DNA of 64,000 nt. It comes from Bacteroidaceae bacterium (GTDB lineage Bacteria > Bacteroidota > Bacteroidia > Bacteroidales > Bacteroidaceae). Shown piece by piece: positions 41,263 to 51,789 of this stretch (position 1 is its first letter; each line of letters opens with the position of its first letter). The stretch is from the NCBI GenBank assembly GCA_024398715.1, contig JAKSIP010000009.1, positions 1 through 64,000 on the forward strand, given 5' to 3'. The notes under the pieces were generated by a model that was not told the DNA's origin, did no database searches, and was given only the letters and a program-made list of their open reading frames with translations. Position numbers and translations under genes: made by a program.

Positions 41263-43803
41263 TTAAATAACTCTGATGTAGAATACTCTTGTAGAAATGT
41301 TTCCTGCATAATCTACAAATGAATATTTGATTGTATAGTCTCCTGCACTAAGGTTTTCAAGAACTGCTACGCTCTGACCTCCTTCAAGAACCTGATCGAA
41401 GTCTGCACCGCACTGGCCTTTCTTACCTAATACTGTAATGTATTTCTTGTATGCAGGAACAATGAATTCTGATGTCAATGATGACATGATCAGATCCAAA
41501 GCACCTGTGCCAGAGAATGTTGTAGGAGCATCTGCTGCTTCTGAAATTGAAATAAGTTCATTTTTGTCATTCAAATAGAACAACTGCGGGTCAACAAGGA
41601 TTGCAGGATCGTTCTTTATGTTGTTGAACTGTTTGATAAATGCATTTGCCTTATCAACAATCTTGTTTGCATATGTACTGTTGATGACTCTCTGACCTTT
41701 CTTTACATATTTCTGAATCTTTGTCAATACTTTTTCAATATCTTCAAGCTTTCCGTTGATTGAGTTGATGATATTGTTGATCTCATCGTTAATTGAATTT
41801 TCAATTGAAACAATTACGTTGTTGACATTTGTGTTCAAAAGTTCTGCTACATAGTCAAGATTCTTTTTGATACCTCTCTTGATAGCGGCGTTGATGCTGT
41901 CTGTAAGAGTTGTCATGCTGGTGGTGGTAACAATGGCTACATCATGTGACATGTTGCCGTTATGTTTGATAGTACCGTCAGTGTCAACGTAGTAGCCGTC
42001 TTTATCAGGATATTCATAATCAACTTCCAATACCAATGTGCTGAAATCGGCTCCGTACAGATTTGATTCGTTAATCTGGATATTGAAATCCGGAAGGTCA
42101 ACTGAAACTGTGTCAAACTGCAGATTAAGATTGTAGTTTGCTACTTTACCATACAATTCTTTAATCTTGTCATATGGAATGGTAGGTATGTCTCTGTGCT
42201 GGCTTGTCTTTTCTTTGATTACATCGAATGCATTGATGTTTAAAGGTTTCTGTGCTATTGCGGCAATCTCAAAGTTGGTGATTACGCTCTTGTTTATGAA
42301 CTGGTAATCTGTAACGTTTTTGCCGTTACGCAAAGAATCTTTATAAGAAGCTTTTACTGCATATGCAGAGCCAAATTCGTTAAGAACTTCCATAGAAGCC
42401 CAGAACAGCTGGGTAGGATCAAAATAACGGTCGTTTATGAAATTCTTTACTATGCTCTTATATGGCTCAAGCAAGTCTGTGCTGAAGATATCCAGATTGT
42501 CTTCGTTGATCTGGAAAGGAGCTTTGTAAAGAACCTGTGAACCGTTTCCGGCAATAGCGGCCTTTGTACCCCAACCGTAACCGAATGTAAGCAGATCATT
42601 GGTCTTTTCGAGAGTACTTGTCATTGCTACATCTCCGTTGCTGTTGATCAAAGATACTTCTTTGCCGTCAAAGTCGTTTTCAATAGGATTGAGTGTAAGA
42701 TATACAACACCTGCGTTATCTGTACTGTCTGAACTTGTAATAACCTTTCCGGCAGGAATTGTAATGGACGTTGCAATCTCATCCGATGTGAATACAGGGC
42801 CTCTTACAGCGCTGGAAATTGTCGGGAATGTGACATCGTCCTTGAATTCACCCCAGTTTACGGCGAGAATGTTTGATTTTACACCATAAGGAGTTGCAAA
42901 GTTCATGAACGCACCGCTGTTGATCTGCTGGATCTGTATGCTTGTTATCTGGGCATCAACAAAATCCAGAATCTTTGTATTGATTTCAGAATGGATTCTC
43001 TGAACCTTTGCAAACAGAGTGTCAATGTATTTCTTGTAATTGTCAAGTGAATCTCTGTGAACCTTGATTGAGTCCATGAATCCGGAGAATTTCTCTATTG
43101 AGTCTCTGTGTGCACTCAATGAATCCATGAGGGCGCTGAATTTTGCCTGCATGTCACTTTTCTGTACAAGACTTGCAGTATCTGCTATTTTGAGATATTC
43201 TGCAATTGCTGTAGCAATCAGATAGTTTGCGGTATCTTTCAAATCGTTCTGCAGGTCTGTAATTTGCTGCTTGAGAGTTTGTATTTCTGCTATGTCATTC
43301 TTCAGTGCGGCAATGGAATCCTTGTTGTCCTGAATCTGCTGCTGTGAAGCCAACAGTGTTCCAATCTGTGCTTTCAGTGCAGCAATGGAATCCTTGTTGT
43401 CCTGAATTTGCTGCTGTGAAGCCAACAGTGCTACAATCTGTGCTTTCAAAGCATCAATAGAATCTTGGTTGTTTCTGATCAAGCTGTAGATTTCTGCAGT
43501 ATCAACACGATATTCTCCTGCAAGAGTGTCAATAAGGCTGTCCAATGATTTCTGGCTCTTCTGCAAACTCTCACTGAGAGATGCAATCCGACCTGCCAGA
43601 TTTGTTGAATCCTGTGACAGAACTTGAGCTACTGAATCAATCTGATTCTGAAGAGAAATTGTGGCGTGACTATAAGTTGTGTCGCAAACGGCAATGGATT
43701 TTTTTAAATCTGCATAGAGATCTTCATGATAATCCTGGCAAGATGCGAACCCAGCCACGACAGCAACAACTGCCATTGTCAATTTCAATGTAAACTTTCT
43801 CAT
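41263..43803 (-). CDS. Large coiled-coil lipoprotein with internal repeats
   Basis: The 846-residue protein starts with a lipoprotein signal (AVVAVVAGFASC, Cys22). Residues 45-280 are a long coiled coil with three tandem 24-residue repeats at 112-183 (N[QK]DSI[DA]ALK type). A beta-rich middle domain follows, then a second helical stretch (about 620-715) and a C-terminal Ig-like fold (GDYTIKYSFVDYAGNISTRV). It is likely surface exposed and extended. No family was recognised. It heads the transcript containing the OmpA gene. Confidence 0.7.
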   Translation of the reverse strand: MRKFTLKLTMAVVAVVAGFASCQDYHEDLYADLKKSIAVCDTTYSHATISLQNQIDSVAQVLSQDSTNLAGRIASLSESLQKSQKSLDSLIDTLAGEYRVDTAEIYSLIRNNQDSIDALKAQIVALLASQQQIQDNKDSIAALKAQIGTLLASQQQIQDNKDSIAALKNDIAEIQTLKQQITDLQNDLKDTANYLIATAIAEYLKIADTASLVQKSDMQAKFSALMDSLSAHRDSIEKFSGFMDSIKVHRDSLDNYKKYIDTLFAKVQRIHSEINTKILDFVDAQITSIQIQQINSGAFMNFATPYGVKSNILAVNWGEFKDDVTFPTISSAVRGPVFTSDEIATSITIPAGKVITSSDSTDNAGVVYLTLNPIENDFDGKEVSLINSNGDVAMTSTLEKTNDLLTFGYGWGTKAAIAGNGSQVLYKAPFQINEDNLDIFSTDLLEPYKSIVKNFINDRYFDPTQLFWASMEVLNEFGSAYAVKASYKDSLRNGKNVTDYQFINKSVITNFEIAAIAQKPLNINAFDVIKEKTSQHRDIPTIPYDKIKELYGKVANYNLNLQFDTVSVDLPDFNIQINESNLYGADFSTLVLEVDYEYPDKDGYYVDTDGTIKHNGNMSHDVAIVTTTSMTTLTDSINAAIKRGIKKNLDYVAELLNTNVNNVIVSIENSINDEINNIINSINGKLEDIEKVLTKIQKYVKKGQRVINSTYANKIVDKANAFIKQFNNIKNDPAILVDPQLFYLNDKNELISISEAADAPTTFSGTGALDLIMSSLTSEFIVPAYKKYITVLGKKGQCGADFDQVLEGGQSVAVLENLSAGDYTIKYSFVDYAGNISTRVFYIRVI
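43255..43470 (-). repeat. Tandem 72-bp repeat inside the coiled-coil lipoprotein gene
   Basis: Three in-frame units of 72 bp encode 24-residue heptad-like repeats ending LLASQQQIQD in the first two. The first two copies are nearly identical in DNA, the third has diverged. Slippage at this site would change coiled-coil length without breaking the frame. Confidence 0.8.
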
Positions 43804-43884
43804 TTTCTTAAATATTTAGGTAATTTTATCTTGTTTCGTCCTTTTATAGGTTATACAACAATGTGGATTTCCACTTTTATCATG

Positions 43885-43892
43885 CAAAGTTA
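43885..43892 (-). promoter_or_regulatory. -7 box for the coiled-coil lipoprotein gene
   Basis: The minus strand reads TAACTTTG, an exact TAnnTTTG octamer, 81 bases before the ATG. The divergent clostripain promoter lies on the other side of the same intergenic region (43804-44049), which holds no gene. Confidence 0.5.
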
Positions 43893-44027
43893 TAATATTT
43901 TTTTTGAATAATATCCTTTTTTGAGTTAAAAAATGTTCTTGCAACTGAGTTTTGTCTGTTGTTGAAGTTCTTTGCCTGAAACATTACAAATTGTGCTTTT
44001 TTTGTTCTTTTCTTCAAATAATCTTGT

Positions 44028-44035
44028 TAATTTTG
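44028..44035 (+). promoter_or_regulatory. -7 box for the clostripain-family gene
   Basis: TAATTTTG matches TAnnTTTG exactly; TTTG is found 23 bases upstream at 44001-44004. The start would be about 8 bases before ATG 44050, giving a very short leader. Confidence 0.45.
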
Positions 44036-44049
44036 TATTTGATATAGGA

Positions 44050-45318
44050 ATGAAACGCTTATTTTTTGAATATATAGTATCATGCGCTCTTCTGCTGTGT
44101 CTTTTCAATGCATGCAAGAGGGAAAAATATCATGAACCTGATGTCTATGACCGGGTTGTCCTTTACTATATGGACGGTAAGGAAAATAACCTGAGCCAAT
44201 ATATTATCCAGAATTACAATGAAATAAAGGAAGGTTATGTGCCAAAGGCAAAGTCTTCTGATGTTCTGCTGGTATATATCCATAATGACAGGTGGCCTGC
44301 CCAGCTGATACGCCTTACAAGTGAGGGCGGTTATGTAAAGGAAACTCTGATCAAGGAGTTTTCTTTCAATGTTTCTGCGCAACCTGCCGTTATCCGACAG
44401 ATACTGAATTTTACTGCCGAACGTTTCCCTTCATATCAGAACGGTCTTGTCTTTTCCAGTCATGGCACCGGATATCTTCCAGTAGGGTATTACAAATCTC
44501 CTGCAAATTTCACCATTTCAAAGTCTGATGGCGTTTCAGTTCCGTACACCCAGCCAATTCCGGTGTATGACGATTTTGATTACAGTACAACCGGTACAAA
44601 AGCCATAGGCGATGATGTGTCCAATTCTACCGATATTTGGGACCTTGCCGAATTGCTTCCCCTGAAGTATGATTTCATCATCTTTGACTGTTGTCTGATG
44701 GGATGTGTTGAGGTAGCGTACCAGCTGAGAAACAAGGTGGACAATATTGTTTTCTCACAAACGGAGATTCTTGCCAGAGGTATGGATTATGTGAATATGG
44801 CTAAAGCTCTTTTTGCAAAAGACGGTCCAGATCTGAACAGTGTTTGTACGGATTATATGAATTTGTACAATAATACGGAAGATCCTTCCGCTACAATATC
44901 TCTGGTCAGGACAGACTGCATTGATTCTTTGGCCTCAATCTGCAACAGGATAATGTCTTACAGTTCAGAACAAATCAAATCAATAGATAGAAACGGTTTG
45001 CAGCGTTATTTCAGAACCTATACTCCTGTCCGCAGAGATTTCTTTTATGACCTGGATGATTTTATGAAAGTTCTTGCGTCTGACAAGGATTACGAACGGT
45101 TCAAGGCATGTCTGGATGCAGTGGTTGTTTGTGCATATCATACAGACAGTTTCATGATATACGACCGGGGGTTCAAACTGGACCGCAACTGCGGATTTTC
45201 CACTTATGTTCCCATAAATTATGCATCATGGCACCCTTATCTCAATAATTGTTACCAGCTTCTGGATTGGTGCCGTGATGTTTACGGTGAAAACTGTCAG
45301 AACTTTCCTTATCTGTAA
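44050..45318 (+). CDS. Clostripain-family (C11) cysteine peptidase lipoprotein
   Basis: The 422-residue protein has a lipoprotein signal (YIVSCALLLCLFNAC, Cys22) and a C11 peptidase domain. The catalytic dyad is visible as His138 in SSHGTGYLP and Cys215 in FDCCLMG. Clostripains cut after Arg or Lys and are usually exported. ATG 44050 is chosen because the 26 upstream codons break the signal. The 3' end overlaps the convergent methyltransferase gene by 10 bases. Confidence 0.88.
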   Translation: MKRLFFEYIVSCALLLCLFNACKREKYHEPDVYDRVVLYYMDGKENNLSQYIIQNYNEIKEGYVPKAKSSDVLLVYIHNDRWPAQLIRLTSEGGYVKETLIKEFSFNVSAQPAVIRQILNFTAERFPSYQNGLVFSSHGTGYLPVGYYKSPANFTISKSDGVSVPYTQPIPVYDDFDYSTTGTKAIGDDVSNSTDIWDLAELLPLKYDFIIFDCCLMGCVEVAYQLRNKVDNIVFSQTEILARGMDYVNMAKALFAKDGPDLNSVCTDYMNLYNNTEDPSATISLVRTDCIDSLASICNRIMSYSSEQIKSIDRNGLQRYFRTYTPVRRDFFYDLDDFMKVLASDKDYERFKACLDAVVVCAYHTDSFMIYDRGFKLDRNCGFSTYVPINYASWHPYLNNCYQLLDWCRDVYGENCQNFPYL

Positions 45319-46022
45319 ATCAGAAATATTGCCGGGACTTTCGGAAGCTCCGGTTTAATTTGTCTCCATTCTGATACGTAATGTGTTTTTATTGACTGGT
45401 CCTGACATGTGATATCGGTCGCTATGCATAATTTTGTTCCAGGTCTGAGATTTTTCAGCAGAGATGCGGTGAGATTGTTGTTCCTGTATGGCGCTTCGAT
45501 GAATATCTGGGTCTGACCGCAATTGTATACTTTCTGCTCCAGTTCTTTTATTGCTGAAATGCGTTTGTTTTCCTCAATGGGGAGGTATCCGTTGAATGCG
45601 AAACTTTGTCCGTTGAACCCAGATGCCATCAAAGACAAAAGAATGCTGCTTGGTCCCACAAGCGGAATTATTCTGTATCCTTTTGCCTGGGCAAGGCATA
45701 CGGCATCGGCTCCGGGATCAGCTATTGCCGGACATCCTGCTTCTGAGATTATTCCTACCGGTTCTTTATTGGCCAATGGTAGCAGATATGATTCTATTTC
45801 TTTTGAATCAGTGTGCTCATTCAATGTGTAGAATGTGAGCGTGTCAATGTCGATGGCTTTGTCAACCTGTTTCAAAAAACGGCGGGCTGTGCGTATCTCT
45901 TCAACAATAAAATGGCGTATGCCGTGAATTATCTCAAGATTGTATTCGGGTAATACCTGCTGCAAGGGAGTTTCTCCCAGCGTTACCGGAATAAGGTATA
46001 AAGCGGGCTCTATTGTTTCCAT
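45309..46022 (-). CDS. RsmI-like SAM-dependent methyltransferase
   Basis: The 237-residue protein belongs to the tetrapyrrole-methylase fold. It shows [20 protein letters not shown], which matches the RsmI SAM-binding loop, [20 protein letters not shown], and [12 protein letters not shown]. RsmI 2'-O-methylates C1402 of 16S rRNA. This is a shorter variant with an unusual N-terminus ([19 protein letters not shown]), seen in Bacteroidetes; its substrate may differ. It overlaps the end of miaA by 13 bases. Confidence 0.8.
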   Translation of the reverse strand: METIEPALYLIPVTLGETPLQQVLPEYNLEIIHGIRHFIVEEIRTARRFLKQVDKAIDIDTLTFYTLNEHTDSKEIESYLLPLANKEPVGIISEAGCPAIADPGADAVCLAQAKGYRIIPLVGPSSILLSLMASGFNGQSFAFNGYLPIEENKRISAIKELEQKVYNCGQTQIFIEAPYRNNNLTASLLKNLRPGTKLCIATDITCQDQSIKTHYVSEWRQIKPELPKVPAIFLIYR

Positions 46023-46939
46023 TCTTCAATCAATTGTTCTATTTGTTCTATATGGTCAGGGTGAAACCAATGTATTGATTCGTCCCGTTTGAACCAGGTT
46101 ATCTGTTTGCGGCTGTATATGCGGCTGTTCTGTTTTATCTTTTCTATTGCAAAGTCAAGACTCCATGTTTCTCCAGCCGGTGTTTTGTCCCCGTCAAAGT
46201 AACTGAACAGTTCTTTGTATCCCACTGTGTTCAATGAGTTGAGATTTTTGAATGGATAAACCTTTCTGGCTTCTTCTATGAGCCCGTTTTTTATCATACT
46301 GTCAACACGATTGTTTATACGCTGGTACAGTTCTTCTCTTGGACGCGCAAGACCTATTTTCAGTATTTTGAAAGGACGCTCCTTTTTAGTTTTTGTCCTG
46401 TACGATGTGAATGTCTGTCCTGTCTGGTAGCATATTTCCAAGGCATGGATAATTCGCTTTGGATTTTTTCTGTCAACAATTTTCCAATATTCCTGGTCAA
46501 GAAGACGCAGCTCAGCCGCCAATGGTTCAAGACCTTGTGCATTGTATCTGGCCAAAAGCTCGTCTCTCACTTCGGGTAGTACTGTAGGAATGTCATCTAT
46601 CCCGTTGCAGACGGCATCGATATACATCATGCTTCCACCGCACATTATCAGTAAGTCATTCTTGCAGAAAAGCTTGTTTATCAGTTCTATTGCTTCCGAT
46701 TCATATTGTGCCGCACTGTAGTAACTGTCAAGATCAAGATTGCCTACAAAGTGGTGGGGTACCAGTGACCGGTCATATTCGGATGGCGCTGCTGTGCCTA
46801 TGGGAATATCGCGATACATTTGGCGTGAGTCTGCAGAAATGATGTGTGTTGCATACTTCTGTGCAAGTTTGACGGCAATATCGCTCTTGCCGCAACCTGT
46901 AGGACCTAAAATAACAACAAGCAGTCTGTCACCCATCAT
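46010..46939 (-). CDS. miaA: tRNA dimethylallyltransferase
   Basis: MiaA adds a dimethylallyl group to A37 of tRNAs reading UNN codons. The 309-residue product has the P-loop [33 protein letters not shown], the PHHFVG motif and [11 protein letters not shown]. It overlaps tsaC by 4 bases, placing two tRNA-A37 modification genes in one unit. The start may be either of two adjacent ATG codons. Confidence 0.95.
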   Translation of the reverse strand: MMGDRLLVVILGPTGCGKSDIAVKLAQKYATHIISADSRQMYRDIPIGTAAPSEYDRSLVPHHFVGNLDLDSYYSAAQYESEAIELINKLFCKNDLLIMCGGSMMYIDAVCNGIDDIPTVLPEVRDELLARYNAQGLEPLAAELRLLDQEYWKIVDRKNPKRIIHALEICYQTGQTFTSYRTKTKKERPFKILKIGLARPREELYQRINNRVDSMIKNGLIEEARKVYPFKNLNSLNTVGYKELFSYFDGDKTPAGETWSLDFAIEKIKQNSRIYSRKQITWFKRDESIHWFHPDHIEQIEQLIEEWKQ

Positions 46940-47556
46940 AATATGAAATCTGCCGGACCTTTGCCCTGGCGCAGTATGGTGAATTCGGAATCTATGCAGG
47001 AAATGACCGTTGACATTTCACTTCCGCCTTCACCTGCATCAACCATAAGGTCAATTCTGTTTTCCAAAGATTCAGCTATCAGCTCCGGATTGCACAGATA
47101 TCCTGGATCTTCGCTTTCTGAATAGGGAACGGTCGATACCATTACAGGTGCGTCAAGTTCGCCACAGATATCCATTGCAATCTTGTGGTCGGGGATACGT
47201 ATGCCTACTTCCTTACGGTTGCTGTATATCTTGGGCAGGTGGCTGCTTGCCGGAAGAATGAAAGTGTATGGCCCGGGAAGAGCCTGTTTCAATATTTTGA
47301 AAGTCTGATTGTCTATTCTGACGTATTGGCTGAATGCGGCAATTGAACTGCCCATTATGGAAAAGCGGTGCTTCTCCGGATTCATTTTCTTGATGGCACA
47401 GATCCTTTCAATTGCACGCTGTTTCAGAGCGTGGCACGCAAGCGCATACGTTGTATCGGTGGGAATTACTGCAACTCCGCCGTTATTCAGACATTGTGCT
47501 ATTTTTTCAAGATCGCTATGGCTGTTGTTGTTATTGAACAGTCTTACGTATTGCAT
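46936..47556 (-). CDS. tsaC: L-threonylcarbamoyladenylate synthase
   Basis: The 206-residue Sua5/YrdC protein makes the TC-AMP intermediate for t6A37 in tRNA. Motifs: [44 protein letters not shown] and a late VGIRIPDHK. Length fits the short TsaC/YciO form without the Sua5 domain; it could be a YciO paralogue. It overlaps the genes on both sides. Confidence 0.85.
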   Translation of the reverse strand: MQYVRLFNNNNSHSDLEKIAQCLNNGGVAVIPTDTTYALACHALKQRAIERICAIKKMNPEKHRFSIMGSSIAAFSQYVRIDNQTFKILKQALPGPYTFILPASSHLPKIYSNRKEVGIRIPDHKIAMDICGELDAPVMVSTVPYSESEDPGYLCNPELIAESLENRIDLMVDAGEGGSEMSTVISCIDSEFTILRQGKGPADFIL

Positions 47557-48131
47557 CAGTAAAGGTCGTCAATAGTGTCAATGGAGACATCACCGCTTCC
47601 ACCCTCAATATCAAACCCTTCGGCGTCAAGCTCATCTTCATTGAAACCGTCATCTCCGTAGAAGTCTTCTCCTGTATTGCTGTGAGAGGTGTCAATGCCT
47701 TTCAGTATGGATTCCTGATTGAAATCTATAGTCTGCTTTGGAGCCTGACCTATGGACTTTGTGCAAACAGGTTTGTCAAGATGCTTGGAAGTTATGATTT
47801 CACTCAGTTCTATAAAGAAGCATCGGTCTGTAAGCTGGTCAAAAATGAATATCAGACGCTGCTTTCTTTCTTCAAGCAGTTCTTCCAGAACGGTGTCTTC
47901 CATTATATAAACCTCGTCCTCTGAATTGGAATCCATTTCAAACTGGGTGATTTCAATTTCTTTTTCCCAATTGTGGGAACATGTGAAAAACGATGTCAAT
48001 TCCTTTTCGGAATACTCCACACTTTCCAATATAGCCTTGTTGAATTCAAGAAATGTTGCTGTGGAATCAATCTGAATCTCGCGAATGAAATCGTCAATCT
48101 CGTCAGAGAGAATTGTAAATCTGAATACCAT
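47556..48131 (-). CDS. pRiA4b ORF-3-like protein
   Basis: The 191-residue protein starts with a beta-grasp-like segment (MVFRFTILSDEIDDFIREIQ), SFFTCSHNWEKEIEI, FIFDQLTDRCFFIELSEI, and the motif PKQTIDF of the plasmid pRiA4b ORF-3-like family. The tail is very acidic (FYGDDGFNEDELDAEGFDIE). It is widespread in Bacteroidetes next to lpxA and tsaC. Biochemical role unknown. Its stop shares a base with the tsaC start. Confidence 0.78.
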   Translation of the reverse strand: MVFRFTILSDEIDDFIREIQIDSTATFLEFNKAILESVEYSEKELTSFFTCSHNWEKEIEITQFEMDSNSEDEVYIMEDTVLEELLEERKQRLIFIFDQLTDRCFFIELSEIITSKHLDKPVCTKSIGQAPKQTIDFNQESILKGIDTSHSNTGEDFYGDDGFNEDELDAEGFDIEGGSGDVSIDTIDDLY

Positions 48132-48145
48132 AATAAGACCTCCTT

Positions 48146-48919
48146 TTAATCTCTAATAATACCGCGTGTAGCTCCTTCTATGAAACTGATGATATAACTT
48201 ACATACTGGTTCTGTGCAATGGCGTCCTTTTTCAGTTCTGCAAGTGCCATTGTTGTGTTGAGGCCGCTGTTGTACAGCATTCTGTATGCATTATGTATTG
48301 TGTAAATATCCTCTTGGGAAAAATTCATGCGTTTCAGACGGACTATGTTGATCCCCTCGTAGCATACGGGGTTGCGTCCGGCTACAACAAACGGAGGAAT
48401 GTCTTTTGAGATTCCGCTTCCGCCCTGAACCATTACAAATCCGCCTATATGGCAGAACTGGTGAACAAGTACGTTGGCGCTGATGGTTGCATGATCGTCA
48501 ACTACAACCTCACCGCCGAATTTTGTTCCGTTGCCTATTATGCAATAGTTTCCTATGACGCAATCGTGAGCAACATGCATGCTCTCCATAAACAGGTTGT
48601 TGCTGCCTACAATTGTTGTCCCTTTTGATGCGGTGCCGCGGTTCATTGTCACGTTTTCCCTTATGCGGTTGTTGTCTCCAATTATCAGTGTTGTTTTTTC
48701 ACCTACAAATTTAAGGTCCTGCGGTATGGCACCAAGTACGGCTCCAGGAAAAACGGTATTGCCGCTTCCCATGCGGGTTCCTTCCATGACAGATACGCTG
48801 TGCATGAGTTTGCAATCATTGCCTATCTCTACATCTTTGTCAATGTAGCAGAACGGACCAATTTCTACATTGTCTCCAATTTTTGCGCTTGGATCTATGT
48901 ATGCCAAAGGACTTATCAT
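48146..48919 (-). CDS. lpxA: UDP-N-acetylglucosamine acyltransferase
   Basis: LpxA performs the first step of lipid A synthesis, moving a 3-hydroxyacyl chain from ACP to UDP-GlcNAc. The 257-residue protein has the left-handed beta helix of hexapeptide repeats (IDPSAKIGDNVEIGPFCYID) and the active-site motif MESMHVAHDCVIGN with the catalytic His. It starts 6 bases after lpxC. Confidence 0.94.
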   Translation of the reverse strand: MISPLAYIDPSAKIGDNVEIGPFCYIDKDVEIGNDCKLMHSVSVMEGTRMGSGNTVFPGAVLGAIPQDLKFVGEKTTLIIGDNNRIRENVTMNRGTASKGTTIVGSNNLFMESMHVAHDCVIGNYCIIGNGTKFGGEVVVDDHATISANVLVHQFCHIGGFVMVQGGSGISKDIPPFVVAGRNPVCYEGINIVRLKRMNFSQEDIYTIHNAYRMLYNSGLNTTMALAELKKDAIAQNQYVSYIISFIEGATRGIIRD

Positions 48920-48925
48920 ATTGTC

Positions 48926-49852
48926 TTATTTTGAGTTTTTACTGATTTCCTGACGGATTAGTCTTGCAAACCTGTTGTTGATGGTGTGACCCGGACGGGT
49001 CGCTATGATACGGCCTTTGATGGGACGTCCCGTAAGGGCCAGGTCTCCAATCAGATCGAGCAGCTTGTGGCGTGCCGGCTCATTGGGGAACGCAAGAGGC
49101 TTGTGCATTATGTATCCCAATTTTGTGGCATCCATTTTGGGAACTTTCATTATTTCTGCAAGTTTGTCATAGCGGTCCTGGCTCATTTCCCGTTCATATA
49201 TGACAATTGCGTTGTCCAGGTCTCCGCCCTTGACAAGTCCGGCATGCAGCAGAGGTTCTATTTCTCTGACAAATACAAATGTACGGCTGGCTGCAATCTG
49301 ACTGTCAAAGTCTTCCAAATTGTCAAGAGAGGCGTACTGATTGTACAGAACGGAAGACTCAAAACTGATCAGGGCATTGACTCCGAATTCCTGGTCGGGG
49401 AGAAGTATGATCTCAGAACCTGTCTCAGGATTGGAAACGGTCATTTTTGATTTGACTTCAAAATAGATTTTATCCTTATCAAGTTCTTTGATTCCAACCT
49501 GTTTGATTTTTTCAACGTACTGGATTGCGCTTCCGTCAAGAATGGGAAATTCCGGACCATTGACCTGCATAAGGCAATTGTCTATACCATGAGCATATAG
49601 AGCACTCATTGCATGCTCTATTGTGCTTACACGGATATCGCCTTTTGCTATTACAGTGCCACGCTGTGTATCTACAACATTCTCCGCAAAGGCTTCTATT
49701 ATCGGTTGCCCTTCCAAATCAATGCGCTGTATTCTGTACCCGAAGTCTGACGGTGCAGGCAGAAATGTCAGTTGCAGGTTCAGACCTGTATGCAATCCCT
49801 TACCTGAGAGTGTGAAACTTTCTTTTATTGTTGTCTGTTTGCTCATAATCAT
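48926..49852 (-). CDS. lpxC: UDP-3-O-acyl-GlcNAc deacetylase, without FabZ domain
   Basis: The 308-residue zinc deacetylase commits UDP-GlcNAc to lipid A. It shows [34 protein letters not shown] with a zinc His, EFPILDGSA, and [17 protein letters not shown] with the late zinc His/Asp. The protein ends right after [15 protein letters not shown]. In Bacteroides and relatives LpxC continues for about 150 residues as a fused FabZ dehydratase, so this is the short, stand-alone form. It overlaps lpxD by 4 bases. Confidence 0.93.
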   Translation of the reverse strand: MIMSKQTTIKESFTLSGKGLHTGLNLQLTFLPAPSDFGYRIQRIDLEGQPIIEAFAENVVDTQRGTVIAKGDIRVSTIEHAMSALYAHGIDNCLMQVNGPEFPILDGSAIQYVEKIKQVGIKELDKDKIYFEVKSKMTVSNPETGSEIILLPDQEFGVNALISFESSVLYNQYASLDNLEDFDSQIAASRTFVFVREIEPLLHAGLVKGGDLDNAIVIYEREMSQDRYDKLAEIMKVPKMDATKLGYIMHKPLAFPNEPARHKLLDLIGDLALTGRPIKGRIIATRPGHTINNRFARLIRQEISKNSK

Positions 49853-50895
49853 TGTTTGCTGGACAATTTTTCTTTGAGTTCTTTTACTTCTTTCTGTAAT
49901 TGCGCCAGCTCAAAATACATGTCAGGCAGTTTCTTGAAAATGGCGCTTGAGCGTGCAAACTTGGCATGATCCATTGCGGGATAACCCATTATGGCGCGGC
50001 CTCCCTTTTCAGGACCTGCAATGCCGGATTGCGCTCCAACCTGAAGCCTGTCTCCAAGAGTAATATGCCCGGCAATACCGCACTGGCCGCCGAACATGCT
50101 CCATGACCCAATTTTTGCACTGCCTGCAACACCTGTCTGTGCGGACATTACCGTGTGCTCACCAACTTCTACGTTGTGTGCTATCTGCACCATGTTGTCA
50201 AGCTTGACACCTTTATGTATCAAAGTGCGCCCCATTGTTGCACGGTCAACGCATGCGTTTGCTCCAATTTCTACGTTATCTTCAATTTCAACTATACCTA
50301 TCTGCGGTATCTTGGAATAGCCCTCTGCTCCGGGAGCAAATCCGAATCCGTCCGCTCCGATGGAACAACCTGCATGCAAAATGCAATTGTTGCCAATCTT
50401 GCAGCCTTTGTATACTGTTGCGTGCGGATACAGCGTGGTTCCTTGGCCGATGCTTACTCCGTTTCCAACATATGCATATGGGTATATCTGTGCACCTTCT
50501 CCAATTACAGCACCGTCTTCAACAACTGCAAAAGGACCTATATATGCGTTTTCTGCAATTTTGGCACTTTCCGATATGCTGCTCAATGAACTGATGCCTG
50601 TGCGTTTGCCTGTAAGTGAATCATACAGGGAAAGCAGCTTGGCAAGACTCTGATATGCGTCTTCTACCTGTATCAGTGTAACGCCTGTTTCCTGAGACGG
50701 CTTGAAATCCTTGTTGACAAGAACTACCGATGCTTTTGTGGAATATAGGTATTGTTCGTATTTGGGATTTGACAGAAATGTCAAAGCTCCTTCTTTTCCT
50801 TCTTCAATTTTTGTAAATGAGTTTACAACAGTTTCCGGATTACCAAGAATGGTGCCCTGTAAGAATTCTGCTATCTGTTTTGCTGAAAATTCCAT
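49849..50895 (-). CDS. lpxD: UDP-3-O-acyl-glucosamine N-acyltransferase
   Basis: LpxD adds the second 3-hydroxyacyl chain in lipid A synthesis. The 348-residue protein has an N-terminal uridine-binding domain ([34 protein letters not shown]), then a hexapeptide beta helix, with [20 protein letters not shown] around the catalytic His, and a C-terminal helix. It leads lpxD-lpxC-lpxA, with a -7 box upstream. Confidence 0.95.
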   Translation of the reverse strand: MEFSAKQIAEFLQGTILGNPETVVNSFTKIEEGKEGALTFLSNPKYEQYLYSTKASVVLVNKDFKPSQETGVTLIQVEDAYQSLAKLLSLYDSLTGKRTGISSLSSISESAKIAENAYIGPFAVVEDGAVIGEGAQIYPYAYVGNGVSIGQGTTLYPHATVYKGCKIGNNCILHAGCSIGADGFGFAPGAEGYSKIPQIGIVEIEDNVEIGANACVDRATMGRTLIHKGVKLDNMVQIAHNVEVGEHTVMSAQTGVAGSAKIGSWSMFGGQCGIAGHITLGDRLQVGAQSGIAGPEKGGRAIMGYPAMDHAKFARSSAIFKKLPDMYFELAQLQKEVKELKEKLSSKQ

Positions 50896-50917
50896 TTGAA
50901 CTCAATTTTTCAAACTG

Positions 50918-50925
50918 CAAAGGTA
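50918..50925 (-). promoter_or_regulatory. -7 box upstream of lpxD
   Basis: The minus strand reads TACCTTTG, an exact -7 octamer, 23 bases before the lpxD ATG. TTTG is found 25 bases upstream, inside the pyrF 3' end. It allows the lipid A genes to be expressed apart from the upstream run. Confidence 0.5.
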
Positions 50926-50949
50926 ATACAAATATTGTATAGTTATATG

Positions 50950-51777
50950 TCAAATATTATATTCTTTCAAAATGCCTGCCATTTGAGATTGGACCTGACG
51001 GGCTGCAGAGGCTGCTGCAGCGGCATAATCCGTACCATTGCCGGCATAAATGATTCCGCGGCTGCTGTTGACAATCAGACCGCATTTGCTGTTAATGCCA
51101 TATTTGCAGACATCTTCAAGTGAACCACCCTGTGCACCGATTCCGGGAATGAGCAGAAAATGGTCTGGTACAATCTGACGTATCTGTGTAAGCATGGTTG
51201 CCTGTGTGGCACCTACTACATACATCATGTTGTCTGCATCTCCCCAAGAGGAGGATGTGCGCAGTACTTCTTCAAACAGATAACCTCCTTTTTCAAGAGA
51301 CTGCAATTCAAATTCCGCTGCGCTCGGGTTGCTGGTAAGTGCAAGAAGTATTGCCCATTTCCCAGGGTATCCCAAGAACGGCTTGACACTGTCAGAACCC
51401 ATATACGGAGCTACCGTTGCGGCATCGTAACCGCCGTTTTCCAAGAGGGCCGAGGCGTACATTTTGGATGTGTTTCCAATGTCTCCGCGTTTGGCATCGG
51501 CTATGATGAACTGGTCCGGATATTCTGTACGCAGGTAGTTTACCGTTTTTTCAAGTGCCTGCAGGCCTTTTATCCCATAACATTCGTAGAAAGCAAGATT
51601 CGGTTTGTATGCTATGCAGTAATCTGCTGTGGCATCGATAATGGCTCTGTTGAATTCGAATATGGGGTCCTCTGCACTGAGAAGGTGCTGCGGTATTTTT
51701 TTCAGATCAACATCGAGTCCTACACATAGGAAACTCTGTTTTCTTTTTATGTTCTGGAATAGTTCTTCTCTTGTCAT
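50950..51777 (-). CDS. pyrF: Orotidine 5'-phosphate decarboxylase
   Basis: This is the last step of UMP synthesis. The 275-residue protein is the longer bacterial type with [32 protein letters not shown] carrying the catalytic Lys-Asp set, and [14 protein letters not shown] phosphate-binding region. It starts 12 bases after prfA. Confidence 0.95.
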   Translation of the reverse strand: MTREELFQNIKRKQSFLCVGLDVDLKKIPQHLLSAEDPIFEFNRAIIDATADYCIAYKPNLAFYECYGIKGLQALEKTVNYLRTEYPDQFIIADAKRGDIGNTSKMYASALLENGGYDAATVAPYMGSDSVKPFLGYPGKWAILLALTSNPSAAEFELQSLEKGGYLFEEVLRTSSSWGDADNMMYVVGATQATMLTQIRQIVPDHFLLIPGIGAQGGSLEDVCKYGINSKCGLIVNSSRGIIYAGNGTDYAAAAASAARQVQSQMAGILKEYNI

Positions 51778-51789
51778 ATTATTCTGTTT

